The notes under the pieces: generated by a model
The model's database searches: none
Seen by the model: only the letters and a program-made list of their open reading frames with translations
What the model was told of the DNA's origin: nothing
Source of the DNA: an uncultured Oscillospiraceae bacterium
GTDB lineage: Bacteria; Bacillota; Clostridia; Oscillospirales; Acutalibacteraceae
NCBI GenBank assembly: GCA_949283785.1
Contig: CASDTR010000033.1
Coordinates: 1-59,695 of the forward strand
Reading direction: 5' to 3'
Length of the DNA stretch: 59,695 bases
Part shown: positions 26,085 to 35,465 of the stretch, piece after piece
How the letters are laid out: each line of letters starts with the position of its first letter
How positions within the stretch are numbered: position 1 is the first letter of the stretch
Made by a program: the position numbers and the translations under genes

Positions 26085-27101
26085 TCAGCGATTAAGGGTA
26101 TCAATGGACATTGTGGCGAAGGCGTTCAAATTCAAATCCGCAATATTGCCCGCCTTAAACTCGTAGTAGCCCTGGGAACCGATCATGGCGGCGTTGTCCC
26201 CGCAGTATTTTTTATCGGGCAAAAAAAGCTCAATACTACGCTCTTTACAGGCCTTCTCCATTTTTTCGCGAAGCATGGAGTTTGCGCTCACTCCTCCCGC
26301 AAGAGCTATTTTTGTGTAACCGTATTCCTCCGCCGCCTTCATTGTGTGCTCACAGAGAAGCCCCGTAACGGCGTTCATAAATGAAGCTCCGATATTTTTG
26401 ACGTCGGGCTCCTCGCCCTTCTGCTTCATATTGTGAAGCAGATTTATGACGGAGGTTTTAAGTCCCGAAAAGCTGAAGTCATAGACGCTGCCGTCAACCT
26501 TCGGTTTCGTGAAACGATATGCGTTTACATCCCCGCCCTGACAAAGCCTATCGAGATTAAGGCCTCCCGGATAGGGAATTCCCATTGACCTGGCGGCTTT
26601 GTCGAGAGTTTCCCCCGCCGCGTCGTCTCGGGTCATTCCGATGACGGAAAACTCAGTGTAATCCCTCACTTCCACAATATGGCTGTGTCCGCCCGAAACC
26701 ACAAGGGAGAGAAAGGGCGCCTCAAGGCTTGGGTAAGTGAGATAGTTTGAGGCGATATGTCCCCTTAAATGGTGGACGGGCACAAGGGGGATACCCGAAG
26801 AAACCGAAAGTCCCTTTGCAAAGTTGACGCCCACAAGCAGGGCTCCTATAAGCCCCGGGGCATATGTAACGGCTATGGCGTCTATATCAGAAAGCGCACA
26901 ATCGGCGTCGCCGAGAGCCTTTGAAACCACTCCCGAAATCGCCTCGGTGTGGCGTCTCGAAGCTATTTCGGGAACGACCCCGCCGTATATCTTATGCTCC
27001 TCCACCTGAGACGCGACAACATTTGAAAGGACCTTTCTGCCGTCCTCCACAACAGCCGCCGCCGTCTCGTCGCAGGAGCTTTCGATTGCAAGTATTTTCA
27101 T
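26085..27101 (-). CDS. tsaD: tRNA N6-adenosine threonylcarbamoyltransferase
   Basis: Transfers threonylcarbamoyl to A37 of ANN-decoding tRNAs, with TsaB and TsaE (not in the window). The 338-residue protein carries the ASKHA-fold start MKILAIESSCDETAAAVVED and the metal-binding histidines His111 and His115 in HHLRGH. DDAAGETLDKAARSMGIPYPGG near residue 160 and the late Asp motif (DNAAMIG) complete the site. It overlaps rimI by 4 nt. rimI-tsaD adjacency is common, usually with tsaB beside them. Confidence 0.97.
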   Translation of the reverse strand: MKILAIESSCDETAAAVVEDGRKVLSNVVASQVEEHKIYGGVVPEIASRRHTEAISGVVSKALGDADCALSDIDAIAVTYAPGLIGALLVGVNFAKGLSVSSGIPLVPVHHLRGHIASNYLTYPSLEAPFLSLVVSGGHSHIVEVRDYTEFSVIGMTRDDAAGETLDKAARSMGIPYPGGLNLDRLCQGGDVNAYRFTKPKVDGSVYDFSFSGLKTSVINLLHNMKQKGEEPDVKNIGASFMNAVTGLLCEHTMKAAEEYGYTKIALAGGVSANSMLREKMEKACKERSIELFLPDKKYCGDNAAMIGSQGYYEFKAGNIADLNLNAFATMSIDTLNR

Positions 27102-27553
27102 ATATTATCACCTGTTTTAAAATTTCTCGTCATTATAACAGCGTCCTCTTTGGGGTTTGTATAGAAGTTTTTCCGCTCACCCACGGGGACAAACTGAAAT
27201 TTCTCATAAAGAGAAACAGCTGCTTTATTTGATTTTCTCACCTCAAGGGAAATAAACTCCCAATGGTTTTCCTCGCACAGTGAGATAAGCTTTTCCAAAA
27301 GCATGGATGCTGCGCCCCTTCTGCGGAATTTCGGCATTACGGCAATATTGGCAATATAACATTCCCCGCACACCTCATGCATCCCGCAGTAGCCTGCAAA
27401 CTCTCCGTCAAAACTCAGCGTAAAAAAATGCGCCGTGGGATTACTGAGCTCCGCCCTTATTCCCTCTTCGCTCCAGGGGGAGGAAAAGCAGGCCCTTTCG
27501 CAAAGTGCTATATCCTTTACGCTTTTTTCCGTCATGGGCACAATCTCAGTCAT
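27098..27553 (-). CDS. rimI: Ribosomal protein alanine N-acetyltransferase
   Basis: GNAT-fold acetyltransferase of 151 residues, the RimI type that acetylates the N-terminal alanine of a ribosomal protein in known cases. The signature IANIAVMPKFRRRGAASMLLEKLI near residues 68-91 gives the acetyl-CoA-binding R/Q-x-x-G-x-A loop. LEVRKSNKAAVSLYEKFQF near residue 105 is characteristic of RimI. It overlaps both neighbours (tsaD by 4 nt, the phosphatase gene by 8 nt), so the set is one operon. Confidence 0.92.
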   Translation of the reverse strand: MTEIVPMTEKSVKDIALCERACFSSPWSEEGIRAELSNPTAHFFTLSFDGEFAGYCGMHEVCGECYIANIAVMPKFRRRGAASMLLEKLISLCEENHWEFISLEVRKSNKAAVSLYEKFQFVPVGERKNFYTNPKEDAVIMTRNFKTGDNI

Positions 27554-27989
27554 TTTCCTTCTCCATGGCTCTTATCTTATTTACAAGGTCCTGAAAGCCG
27601 TCGAGGATTTTATCGACACACTTTCTGTAAGCCCAGATGTCCCCACCGTAAGGGTCGCTGACCCCGCCGCTGAGCACCACAGTCTCAGCTTCGGGCAGGG
27701 CTCTTTTTATCGCTTCTTCGTGGTCAGGGGTCATGCATACGAATAAATCCGTAAACTCCGCAAGAGGCATACTCATCTGCCTCGAACGGTGGGAGGAGAT
27801 ATCGGTCCCCATTTCTCCTGCGGCTCTTACCGCGTTTTCGCTCGGGGCGTCTCCCGGGAAAGCGGCCAGTCCCGCGCTCTCACACCTTATGCCTTCAATT
27901 TTCCATTTCCTTATTAAATCGCAGAACAGCCCTTCCGCCATGGGACTGCGGCAGGTGTTGCCCGTACAGACAAAAAGCACGTTTATCAT
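27546..27989 (-). CDS. Low-molecular-weight protein phosphatase (arginine/tyrosine type)
   Basis: A 147-residue phosphatase with the P-loop VLFVCTGNTCRSPMAEGL at residues 4-21 (Cys and Arg catalytic) and the general-acid DPYG motif near residue 115. The Thr in CTGNTCRS is the feature that marks YwlE-type protein-arginine phosphatases in Firmicutes. That specificity is inferred. I take the ATG at 27987-27989; a TTG two codons earlier is also possible, with a closer Shine-Dalgarno. Confidence 0.9.
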   Translation of the reverse strand: MINVLFVCTGNTCRSPMAEGLFCDLIRKWKIEGIRCESAGLAAFPGDAPSENAVRAAGEMGTDISSHRSRQMSMPLAEFTDLFVCMTPDHEEAIKRALPEAETVVLSGGVSDPYGGDIWAYRKCVDKILDGFQDLVNKIRAMEKEND

Positions 27990-27995
27990 AATCAA

Positions 27996-30593
27996 TCATC
28001 CCTTTGCGTCATACCATGTTTTACCTATATTCACGTCGGCCGAAAGCTTTACCCGCATTTTGCAGGCGTTTTCCATTTCCTCTTTAAGAATATTCGCGGC
28101 TTTCACAGCTTCGTTTTCGGGAGCTTCAACAATAAGCTCGTCGTGTACCTGCATTATGAGCTTAGATTCCATATTCTCGGCCTTCAGCCGCTGACTTACC
28201 TTTATCATGGCGATTTTTATTATATCGGCGGCGGTTCCCTGAATGGGCATATTTCTTGCTACTCTTTCACCGAAAGCTCTCAGCATTCCGTTTGAAGCGG
28301 TGATTTCGGGCAGATAGCGCCTTCTTCCGAAAAGGGTTTCCGAATATCCCCGCTCCTTGGCGATTTTGATTACGTCCTCCATATATTTGGCAACGCCCGA
28401 ATAGTGGTGAAGGTAACCCTTTATATATCTGTCCGCCTCGGCTCTCGAAACTCCTATATCCTTGCCGAGAGAGAATGCGCCGATTCCGTAGACTATGCCG
28501 AAATTGACCGCCTTCGCCCTGCTTCGCATAAGGGGCGTTACCATGTTGAGAGGCATATTGAAAACCTGTGAAGCCGTTATGGCGTGTATGTCGTCGCCGT
28601 TATTGAAGGCCTCTATCATGTTTTCATCGTCCGCCATATGGGCAAGGACACGCAGTTCGATCTGCGAATAGTCGGCGTCCACAAGGACGCAGCCGTCCTT
28701 TGCGCGGAAAAACTTTCTCAGCTCCCTGCCCAGCTCCTGGCGTACGGGAATATTCTGAAGATTCGGCTCCGTGGATGAAATTCGTCCCGTTCGCGTCTCG
28801 GTCTGGTTGAGGGTCGAATGTATTCTGCCGTCATCGCCGATTGCCTTTGCAAGTCCGTCGCAGTAGGTGGATTTGAGCTTTGCAAGGGTCCTATATTCCA
28901 AAACGTCGGCGACTATTGGATAATCCGCCGCAAGGCCCTCCAGTACATCGGCGCCGGTTGAATATCCGCTCTTTGTCTTTTTCTTTGCGGGCAGTCCCAT
29001 TTTCTCAAAAAGCGCCTCTCCCAGCTGCTTTGGGGAATTTATATTAAACTCGAATCCCGCCTGAGAGTATATTCTCGCCACGATATCGCCTATCCTGCCC
29101 TCAAGGGAAACTCCGAATTTTTTAAGTCCCTCGCCGTCAACCATGAAGCCCGTCCGCTCCATATCCGAAAGGACTACGGCAAGGGGCAGCTCTATTTTTT
29201 CCATAAGCTCTTCCTGGGAATTTTCGTTAAGCTTATTTTGCAGCACCTGGCAAAGAGGCTTTAAATAAAGTATTTTCCTTACGCTTTCGGGTATATCCTC
29301 CCCGTCCGAGATCTCACAGGGCGAAACGGAATACTCACCCGCCAGGCGGACTGTATCGTAATCCGAGGCCGAGGGATTGAGAAGGTATCCCCCAAGGCTC
29401 GTATCGAAAAATTCTCCTTTAAGCTCCCCTCCCGAATCGGCACACAGGGAGGCGAAATTTTTAATATCACAGGTGTATTTTTTAATTTTTTCATTTTCAC
29501 AGATTTTCACGATAAAGGAATTAAAGGACAAATCGAGGGGGTTGACTTTATAGATTTTTTCCCCGCTTATGAAAGTGAAATCTTTAAATCCGCCTTCGTC
29601 AAAATCGAAGGTGAAATATATTTCTCCCTCTTTTTCAGCAGACGCAAAGGCTTCCTCGGCGGAAAAGCTTTTTTCAAAAGTCAGAGTCTCTTTTTTTATC
29701 TCAACTTCTGCCGCTGCTTCTTTTACGTTTACCTCAACACCGATTTTCTTGATAATGGAGAAAAGCTCAAGGGAGGCAAGCATGGCCCCCGCTTTTGACG
29801 TGGGCTCTTCTATAATATAGCTTTTCCATTCCTTCTCTATTGGAGCTTCAAGGTTTATGGTACCTAAAGTGCGGCTCAGATACGCCGAATCCTTTCCCGC
29901 GCTGAGCTTTTCACGGACTCCCTTTTTAATGTCGATTTCGTCAAGGTGCTCATAGATGTAGTCGATATTCCCGAAGCGCTGAACAAGGTCCTCGGCGGTC
30001 TTTTTGCCTATTCCCGCAACTCCCGGGATATTGTCGGAGCTGTCGCCCATGAGTGCTTTTATCTCAATCATGCCCTCTGGGTCAACTCCGTATTCCTCTT
30101 TAAGCTTTGCTTTGTCGTAAAGATTTGTTTCGGCTCTGCCCATTTTCGTTGAGGCAAGCAGCACGTTTGCGTTATCGCTCACAAGCTGCAGGCTGTCCCT
30201 GTCCCCTGTTGCAATATAGCAGAAATCCCCGTCCCCGCCGCTGCGCGAAAGAGTGCCCAAAATGTCGTCGGCCTCGTAGCCGGCACATTCAACGGTTTTA
30301 TATCCCAGTTCCTTTAAAAGCTCCTTTAAAACAGGCATCTGGGAGGCAAGCTCGGGAGGCATCCCTTTTCTTCCCGCTTTGTATTCTCCGTACATCTTAT
30401 GGCGGAAGGTGGGCTCTTTAAGGTCAAAGGCCACGGCCACGGCGTCGGGCTCGCACTGTTCTCTGAGCTTTAAAAGTATGTTTAAAAATCCGTAAATTCC
30501 GTTGGTGAATCTGCCGTCCTTTGTTGTAAGGAGCTTTATGCCGTAAAAGGCTCTGTTCACTATGCTGTTTCCGTCTATTACAAGCAGTTTCAT
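27996..30593 (-). CDS. polA: DNA polymerase I
   Basis: Repair and Okazaki-fragment polymerase of 865 residues. The N-terminal 5'-3' exonuclease (residues 1-290: LLVIDGNSIVNRAFYGI, AYLAGYEADDILGTL-type acidic cluster, GIGKKTAEDLVQRFG) precedes a degenerate 3'-5' exonuclease segment lacking the usual DxE proofreading site. The polymerase domain has VLVDADYSQIELRVLAHM, RSRAKAVNFGIVYGIGAF and QVHDELIVEAP. Loss of proofreading is common in Firmicutes PolA. It leads the operon polA-ywlE-rimI-tsaD. Confidence 0.97.
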   Translation of the reverse strand: MKLLVIDGNSIVNRAFYGIKLLTTKDGRFTNGIYGFLNILLKLREQCEPDAVAVAFDLKEPTFRHKMYGEYKAGRKGMPPELASQMPVLKELLKELGYKTVECAGYEADDILGTLSRSGGDGDFCYIATGDRDSLQLVSDNANVLLASTKMGRAETNLYDKAKLKEEYGVDPEGMIEIKALMGDSSDNIPGVAGIGKKTAEDLVQRFGNIDYIYEHLDEIDIKKGVREKLSAGKDSAYLSRTLGTINLEAPIEKEWKSYIIEEPTSKAGAMLASLELFSIIKKIGVEVNVKEAAAEVEIKKETLTFEKSFSAEEAFASAEKEGEIYFTFDFDEGGFKDFTFISGEKIYKVNPLDLSFNSFIVKICENEKIKKYTCDIKNFASLCADSGGELKGEFFDTSLGGYLLNPSASDYDTVRLAGEYSVSPCEISDGEDIPESVRKILYLKPLCQVLQNKLNENSQEELMEKIELPLAVVLSDMERTGFMVDGEGLKKFGVSLEGRIGDIVARIYSQAGFEFNINSPKQLGEALFEKMGLPAKKKTKSGYSTGADVLEGLAADYPIVADVLEYRTLAKLKSTYCDGLAKAIGDDGRIHSTLNQTETRTGRISSTEPNLQNIPVRQELGRELRKFFRAKDGCVLVDADYSQIELRVLAHMADDENMIEAFNNGDDIHAITASQVFNMPLNMVTPLMRSRAKAVNFGIVYGIGAFSLGKDIGVSRAEADRYIKGYLHHYSGVAKYMEDVIKIAKERGYSETLFGRRRYLPEITASNGMLRAFGERVARNMPIQGTAADIIKIAMIKVSQRLKAENMESKLIMQVHDELIVEAPENEAVKAANILKEEMENACKMRVKLSADVNIGKTWYDAKG

Positions 30594-30672
30594 TTGCTTT
30601 ACTCCTTTATCTTAAAATGAGGTATGAATTTATGTTTATGAGACTTAACATTCATTATTTGCATTTTATTTT

Positions 30673-30701
30673 ATTGTACCACATTTTTTCCCTTATGTCA
30701 G
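30673..30701 (-). promoter_or_regulatory. polA operon promoter
   Basis: CTGACA at 30696-30701, a 17-base spacer and TACAAT at 30673-30678 on the minus strand, in the 224-base divergent region between polA and the NUDIX gene. A plus-strand promoter for the NUDIX gene is less clear (a TAAAAT lies near 30780). Confidence 0.72.
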
Positions 30702-30817
30702 CCGAAACGGCAGTATTATATAAATTCCCCGCCATAATAAATTTTTCCCCGTAAAGGATGCAATTACTTTTCCTTTGTGCTAAAATACTGTTGTTTTTGA
30801 AAAAGGAGTGTTAAACC

Positions 30818-31279
30818 GTGGGCAATACATTCAAAGCAGAACTAACCAATATGGTAATGGTTTACGATAAAAACACAAACCGTGCTGTAGTACAGAACAG
30901 GGCCAAATACTGGAACGGCATTTCCTTCCCCGGCGGCCACGTTGAAAAGGGAGAAAGCTTTATTGATTCCGCCAAAAGAGAAGTTTTTGAAGAGACGGGG
31001 CTTAGAATTGATAACCTCAAACTGTGCGGAATCGTAGACTGGTGCCACAGAAAAAGCGGCGAAAGGTACATGGTTATACTTTATAAAACCGACACTTACA
31101 GCGGCGAACTCATAGGCGAAACCGAGGAAGGAAAGGTTTTTTGGGCCGATATGGACGAAATACCGAAAATGGAGCTTGCGCCGCATTTCGGGGACTATTT
31201 TAAAGTCTTTCGCGGCGACGACAAACAGGAATTTTTCGGTCTCCATGACAAAAAGAGCGAGAATATTTCCATTCTTTAA
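30818..31279 (+). CDS. NUDIX hydrolase (8-oxo-dGTP diphosphatase type)
   Basis: A 153-residue NUDIX pyrophosphatase. The box GGHVEKGESFIDSAKREVFEETGL spans about residues 38-61 and retains the REVFEE metal ligands. The family cleaves nucleoside diphosphate linkages, often damaged dNTPs such as 8-oxo-dGTP. Substrate is inferred from the MutT/YtkD-like N-terminus (LTNMVMVYDKNTNRAVVQNR). The start is a GTG preceded by AAGGAG. The dus gene follows 38 bases on. Confidence 0.88.
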   Translation: MGNTFKAELTNMVMVYDKNTNRAVVQNRAKYWNGISFPGGHVEKGESFIDSAKREVFEETGLRIDNLKLCGIVDWCHRKSGERYMVILYKTDTYSGELIGETEEGKVFWADMDEIPKMELAPHFGDYFKVFRGDDKQEFFGLHDKKSENISIL

Positions 31280-31317
31280 TCAATATAAAATCATTACCGA
31301 AAGGCATTAACGTTAAA

Positions 31318-32283
31318 ATGAAAATAGGAAATCTTGAAATAACAAAATATACAGCCCTTGCCCCCATGGCGGGAGTTGCGGACAGAGCTTTCCGTGAGCT
31401 GTGCGCTTCTTACGGAGCGGCCTTTACGGTAAGCGAAATGGTCAGCTCAAAGGGCATAACAATGGGCGATAAGAAATCGGGAGAGCTTATGTTTCTCTCG
31501 GATATTGAACGTCCCTCGGCTGTACAGCTTTTCGGCTGCGAGCCCGAGACAATGGCCAAAGCGGCCGTCGAAGCCCTTAAATACAGTCCCGATTTTATAG
31601 ACATAAATATGGGCTGTCCCGCTCCCAAAGTAGCTTCAACAGGCTCCGGGTCTGCCCTTATGAAAAATCCGTCCCTTGCGGAAGATGTGGTGAGAGCTGT
31701 TGTAAAGGCTGTGGAAATACCCGTTACGGTAAAAATCAGGGCAGGCTGGGATAAGGAAAGCATCAACGCCTGCGAAGTCGCCGAAAGATGCGAAAATGCC
31801 GGAGCCGCCGCTATAACGGTCCACGGCAGAACGAGAGATCAAATGTATTCGCCTTCCGTTGACATCGACATAATACGTCAGGTCAAGGAAAGGGTGTCCA
31901 TCCCAGTAATAGGAAACGGCGACGTTACCGACGGCTTTTCCGCGGCGAAAATGCTTGAGGAAACGGGCTGCGATATGCTCATGGTGGGCAGAGGCGCTCT
32001 GGGAAGGCCCTGGGTATTCTATCAGATAAACGCATATCTCAAAGACGGCGCAGTGCTCCCTGAGCCCCCCGTTTCAGAGAGAATGAGGGTAATGCTCAAG
32101 CACGTTGAGACAATCTGTAAATATAAAGGCAACTATATAGGCATGAGAGAAGCGAGAAAGCACGCCGCATGGTACACAAAGGGCCTCAGAGGCGCAGCGC
32201 AGAAGCGCCGTGAGATAGGCGAGCTTTCCTCCATGGAGCAGCTTTATTCTCTCGCCATGGACATAGTCCGCGAAAACTCATAA
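31318..32283 (+). CDS. dusB: tRNA-dihydrouridine synthase
   Basis: FMN-dependent reduction of uridines in tRNA. The TIM-barrel protein of 321 residues has LAPMAGVADRAFRELC near residue 16, the catalytic-cysteine motif DINMGCPAPKVASTGSGSALM (about residues 95-115, Cys in GCPAP), AAAITVHGRTRDQMY near residue 165 and the FMN-phosphate site MLMVGRGALGRPWVF near residue 220. The subfamily call DusB is from overall likeness to Firmicutes homologs. Confidence 0.93.
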   Translation: MKIGNLEITKYTALAPMAGVADRAFRELCASYGAAFTVSEMVSSKGITMGDKKSGELMFLSDIERPSAVQLFGCEPETMAKAAVEALKYSPDFIDINMGCPAPKVASTGSGSALMKNPSLAEDVVRAVVKAVEIPVTVKIRAGWDKESINACEVAERCENAGAAAITVHGRTRDQMYSPSVDIDIIRQVKERVSIPVIGNGDVTDGFSAAKMLEETGCDMLMVGRGALGRPWVFYQINAYLKDGAVLPEPPVSERMRVMLKHVETICKYKGNYIGMREARKHAAWYTKGLRGAAQKRREIGELSSMEQLYSLAMDIVRENS

Positions 32284-32335
32284 TCCCGTTTTTTTACTGA
32301 TTTCAAAATCAGTTTTATTTACAAGGAGAGATTTT

Positions 32336-33640
32336 ATGTTGAAAAAAGATTACTGCGCATTAAGGCCCCCCATGGGCTGGAACAGCTGGGACTGCTACGG
32401 AGCCGCCGTAAACGAGGAACAGCTTCTGGGCAACGCCCGATACATTGCGGACAATCTTAAACAGTACGGCTGGGAATACGTTGTGTGCGACATACAGTGG
32501 TACGAGCCGAAAGCGGTATCAAACACATACAACAATTTCGCAGACTTGGAAATGGATGAGTATTCCCGCCTCATTCCCGCCGTCAACCGCTTCCCCTCCT
32601 CGGCTGATGGTAAGGGATTCGCTCCCATTGCGGAAAAAATCCACAATATGGGTCTTAAATTCGGAATACATATTTTAAGAGGTATTCCGAGGCAGGCGGT
32701 TCACAGGAACACCAAAATCAAAAACAGCTCCCGCACCGCAAGAGAAATTGCGAGCCAGTATTCCCTTTGCCCCTGGAATACCGACATGTACGGCGTAAAC
32801 TACAGGGCCGAAGGCGCTCAGGAATATTACGACAGCCTCTTTGAGCTCTACGCCTCATGGGGAGTGGATTTCGTAAAGGTGGACGACATTGCAAACACTG
32901 AATTTTCACCGAATAATCCTTACAGCGCAAGAGAGGAAATTGAAATGATACGCTCTGCCATGGATTCCTGCGGCCGCGAAATGGTGCTCTCCCTCTCCCC
33001 CGGCCCCGCCGTTGTAAGCGAAGCCTTCCACCTTTCGCAGAACGCCAACATGTGGCGCATGACGGGAGATTTTTGGGATCAGTGGGATAAGCTTTACGAC
33101 ATGTTCCGCCGCTGCGAGCAGTGGGCCGACCATGTAAAACCCGGCTGCTGGCCCGACTGCGATATGCTGCCCCTGGGAAAAATCTCCAAAACCGAGGGCT
33201 GCCACGGCGAAAAGGACAGGTATACAAACTTTACCCGTAATGAACAGAAAACCATGATGACCCTTTGGTCAATATTCCGCTCACCCCTGATTCTGGGAGG
33301 AGAGCTCAGGGAGAACCGCAAAGAGGATTCGGAAATAATAACGAACTCCGACATCATCGGCATAGACCAGTATTCCTCCGACAACCGCCAGCTGAGAAGA
33401 ACCGCCCATGAAGCAATCTGGACCTGCCTCGACAGGGACTCAAACAGAGTTATCGCCATGTTCAACACATCGGACAGGGAGCGGGAAATTTCCATAAACC
33501 TTGAAGCATACGGATTCAATGGCAATTACAGCGGCACGGAGCTTTGGACGAAAGAGGTTTGCGAAAACATTCAGGGCGATTTTAAAGTGAAGGTTCCCGT
33601 CCACGGAGTAAAAATTATCAGGCTCAAAAAGAAAATGTAA
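32336..33640 (+). CDS. Glycoside hydrolase family 27 alpha-galactosidase
   Basis: A 434-residue retaining alpha-galactosidase (or related GH27 enzyme). The N-terminal hallmark is PPMGWNSWDCYG (residues 11-22). The nucleophile is Asp183 in FVKVDDI, and the acid/base is probably an Asp in WRMTGDFWDQW. A C-terminal beta domain closes the protein. No signal peptide is visible, so it cleaves imported galactosides in the cytoplasm. GH27 also includes other specificities, so the exact bond is open. It is a single gene with AAGGAGAG before the ATG and a terminator after it. Confidence 0.92.
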   Translation: MLKKDYCALRPPMGWNSWDCYGAAVNEEQLLGNARYIADNLKQYGWEYVVCDIQWYEPKAVSNTYNNFADLEMDEYSRLIPAVNRFPSSADGKGFAPIAEKIHNMGLKFGIHILRGIPRQAVHRNTKIKNSSRTAREIASQYSLCPWNTDMYGVNYRAEGAQEYYDSLFELYASWGVDFVKVDDIANTEFSPNNPYSAREEIEMIRSAMDSCGREMVLSLSPGPAVVSEAFHLSQNANMWRMTGDFWDQWDKLYDMFRRCEQWADHVKPGCWPDCDMLPLGKISKTEGCHGEKDRYTNFTRNEQKTMMTLWSIFRSPLILGGELRENRKEDSEIITNSDIIGIDQYSSDNRQLRRTAHEAIWTCLDRDSNRVIAMFNTSDREREISINLEAYGFNGNYSGTELWTKEVCENIQGDFKVKVPVHGVKIIRLKKKM

Positions 33641-33715
33641 TTTTCTATACTAAGATTTCTTTTGTACTGCTTTGAATTTGCTTACCGTAACTGACATTTA
33701 ACAAATACTTAAACA

Positions 33716-33755
33716 GCCTGCCCATAGGTCTTTCCTATACGCAGGCCGTTTTTAT
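33716..33755 (+). terminator. Intrinsic terminator after the GH27 gene
   Basis: GCCTGC (33716-33721) and ATAGG pair with CCTAT and GCAGGC (33741-33746), with a two-base internal loop, followed by CGTTTTTAT. Confidence 0.85.
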
Positions 33756-33790
33756 ATGGCAAAAAGATTTTAAAATAACTCCATTCGGAT

Positions 33791-34696
33791 TTATAAAGCA
33801 TTTTCATCATATTTTTCTATCTCGCTTTTCAGCATAGAGAGAAACTTTTCTTCGGCTTTTGAAAACTCACGGTATTTTTTCCATACAATATCCAAATGGG
33901 CCTCCAGCTTCGGATATAACGGTTTGAAACACAAGCTGCTGCCCCTCGACGTATTAACCAGCTTATCGAGACACAGGGCATATCCAAAACCTTCGTCCAC
34001 CATAAGTGAGGCGTTAAATACCAGATTATAGGTGGCCACTATGTTAAGCTTTTCAAAATCCACGCCCATCCAGCCTGATATCTCATTTCGCACCAGCGTC
34101 TGACGTGAGACTATAAGAGGAAGCCCCTCAAGGTCGGCGGGAGTTATCCTTTCCTTCTTCGCAAGAGGACTGTCATTTCTCATAAGAAGCCCCCAGCGGT
34201 CCGTCGCAGGCAGCCGAATATAGTTGTATTTTGCAATATCGGCGGGCTCGATGAGTATTCCGAAATCCAAAAGTCCGCTGTCAAGCTTTTCCGTCACATC
34301 GTCGGCGTTTCCGCTGAAAAGATGATAGCGTATACCCTGATGATCTCTTTTCAGCTTCTGTGCCGTCTTTGCAATAATGCGCATTGCGTCGGTTTCCCCG
34401 CCGCCTATATAGACGTCTCCGCTTATTAAAGAATCCGATGATGCAAATTCGCTTTCCGTCTTATCCGTAAGCGTTATAATTTCTTCCGCACGTTTGCGAA
34501 GAAGCATACCGTCCTGAGTCAGAGTGAGCTTATGGTTTCTCCCTCCGCGGCTGAAAAGTTTGCACCCCAGCTCCCTCTCAAGGTCCATTATCTGGCGTGA
34601 AAGGGTCGGCTGAGTTATATGCAGCGCCTGCGCCGCTGCGGAGATACTCTCTTCCCTTGCCACCGCCAAAAAATATCTCAGAACCCGAATTTCCAT
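33791..34696 (-). CDS. LysR-family transcriptional regulator
   Basis: A 301-residue LTTR. The N-terminal winged helix-turn-helix reads MEIRVLRYFLAVAREESISAA, with the recognition part ALHITQPTLSRQIMDLE near residues 27-43. The C-terminal effector domain follows from about residue 90. It is divergent from an acetyltransferase-hydrolase-lipoprotein row, which it probably controls; the co-inducer is unknown. I take the ATG at 34694-34696 behind GGGAGGGG, not the longer frame to 34723. Confidence 0.92.
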   Translation of the reverse strand: MEIRVLRYFLAVAREESISAAAQALHITQPTLSRQIMDLERELGCKLFSRGGRNHKLTLTQDGMLLRKRAEEIITLTDKTESEFASSDSLISGDVYIGGGETDAMRIIAKTAQKLKRDHQGIRYHLFSGNADDVTEKLDSGLLDFGILIEPADIAKYNYIRLPATDRWGLLMRNDSPLAKKERITPADLEGLPLIVSRQTLVRNEISGWMGVDFEKLNIVATYNLVFNASLMVDEGFGYALCLDKLVNTSRGSSLCFKPLYPKLEAHLDIVWKKYREFSKAEEKFLSMLKSEIEKYDENAL

Positions 34697-34723
34697 TAAT
34701 TTCCCCTCCCTTGCTTTGCTCAA

Positions 34724-34821
34724 TACAGTATAAAGTATATTGTGAAATTATATGCCCGTCAAGCATATTGTTTCATTTGATATAGGTATTTGATGCTTTC
34801 GGAAATCTATCTTATACTGTA
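34724..34821. promoter_or_regulatory. Divergent promoters and inverted repeat of the LysR/acetyltransferase region
   Basis: Minus promoter for the LysR gene: TTGACG (34757-34762), 17-base spacer, TATACT (34734-34739). Plus promoter for the acetyltransferase: TTGATG, 17-base spacer, TATACT (34813-34818). A perfect 10-bp inverted pair TACAGTATAA (34724-34733) and TTATACTGTA (34812-34821) brackets the region, overlapping both -10 areas. That layout suits coordinated control by the LysR protein. Confidence 0.75.
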
Positions 34822-34857
34822 CATGGAAACATCAATTATCTAATCGGAGCTGATAAA

Positions 34858-35448
34858 ATGGAGTTAAAGGAATTTTTAGAGCATTTAAACAGCGGAAAAG
34901 CTGTTTTAAATAATTCCGAGGTTCACAGGTTTATGCATAAAGTCAGCAGCGAAGCCATGCGCGTTACGGCAGAGCTAAACTGCGGATACCATGAGCCTGA
35001 AGAAATAAACCGATTATTCTCAAAGCTTATCGGAAAAGAAGTCGATCCCTCTTTCAGAATGTTCCCTCCCTTTTATTCCGACTGCGGAAAAAACATAACC
35101 GTAGGAAAGAATGTGTTTATCAATTCAGGCTGCCGCTTTCAGGATCAGGGCGGAATTACCATCGGAGACGGCGCACTTATAGGTCACAATGTCGTACTCG
35201 CTACTTTAAACCATGATTTTGATCCGAAAAACCGCGGCACGATGCATCCCGCTCCCATAAAAATAGGGAAAAACGTCTGGATAGGGGCAAACGCTACGGT
35301 CGTGCCGGGAGTAACAATAGGCGACGGCGCAATAGTAGCCGCAGGCGCGGTGGTGACAAAGGACGTGCCGAAAAACGTCATTGCAGGCGGCGTTCCCGCT
35401 AAGATAATAAAAGCACTCGACACTGAGGACAAAGTAAAAAATCATTAA
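34858..35448 (+). CDS. Sugar O-acetyltransferase (LacA/Maa family)
   Basis: A 196-residue left-handed beta-helix acetyltransferase. Hexapeptide repeats run from about residue 80 to 185 ([45 protein letters not shown]). The catalytic His is in TLNHDFDP near residue 118. The N-terminal cap (about residues 1-60) is shared with galactoside and maltose acetyltransferases. It may detoxify non-metabolised sugars, although the actual acceptor is unknown. It begins the LysR-linked row. Confidence 0.88.
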   Translation: MELKEFLEHLNSGKAVLNNSEVHRFMHKVSSEAMRVTAELNCGYHEPEEINRLFSKLIGKEVDPSFRMFPPFYSDCGKNITVGKNVFINSGCRFQDQGGITIGDGALIGHNVVLATLNHDFDPKNRGTMHPAPIKIGKNVWIGANATVVPGVTIGDGAIVAAGAVVTKDVPKNVIAGGVPAKIIKALDTEDKVKNH

Positions 35449-35465
35449 GACAGGAGGACATTAAA

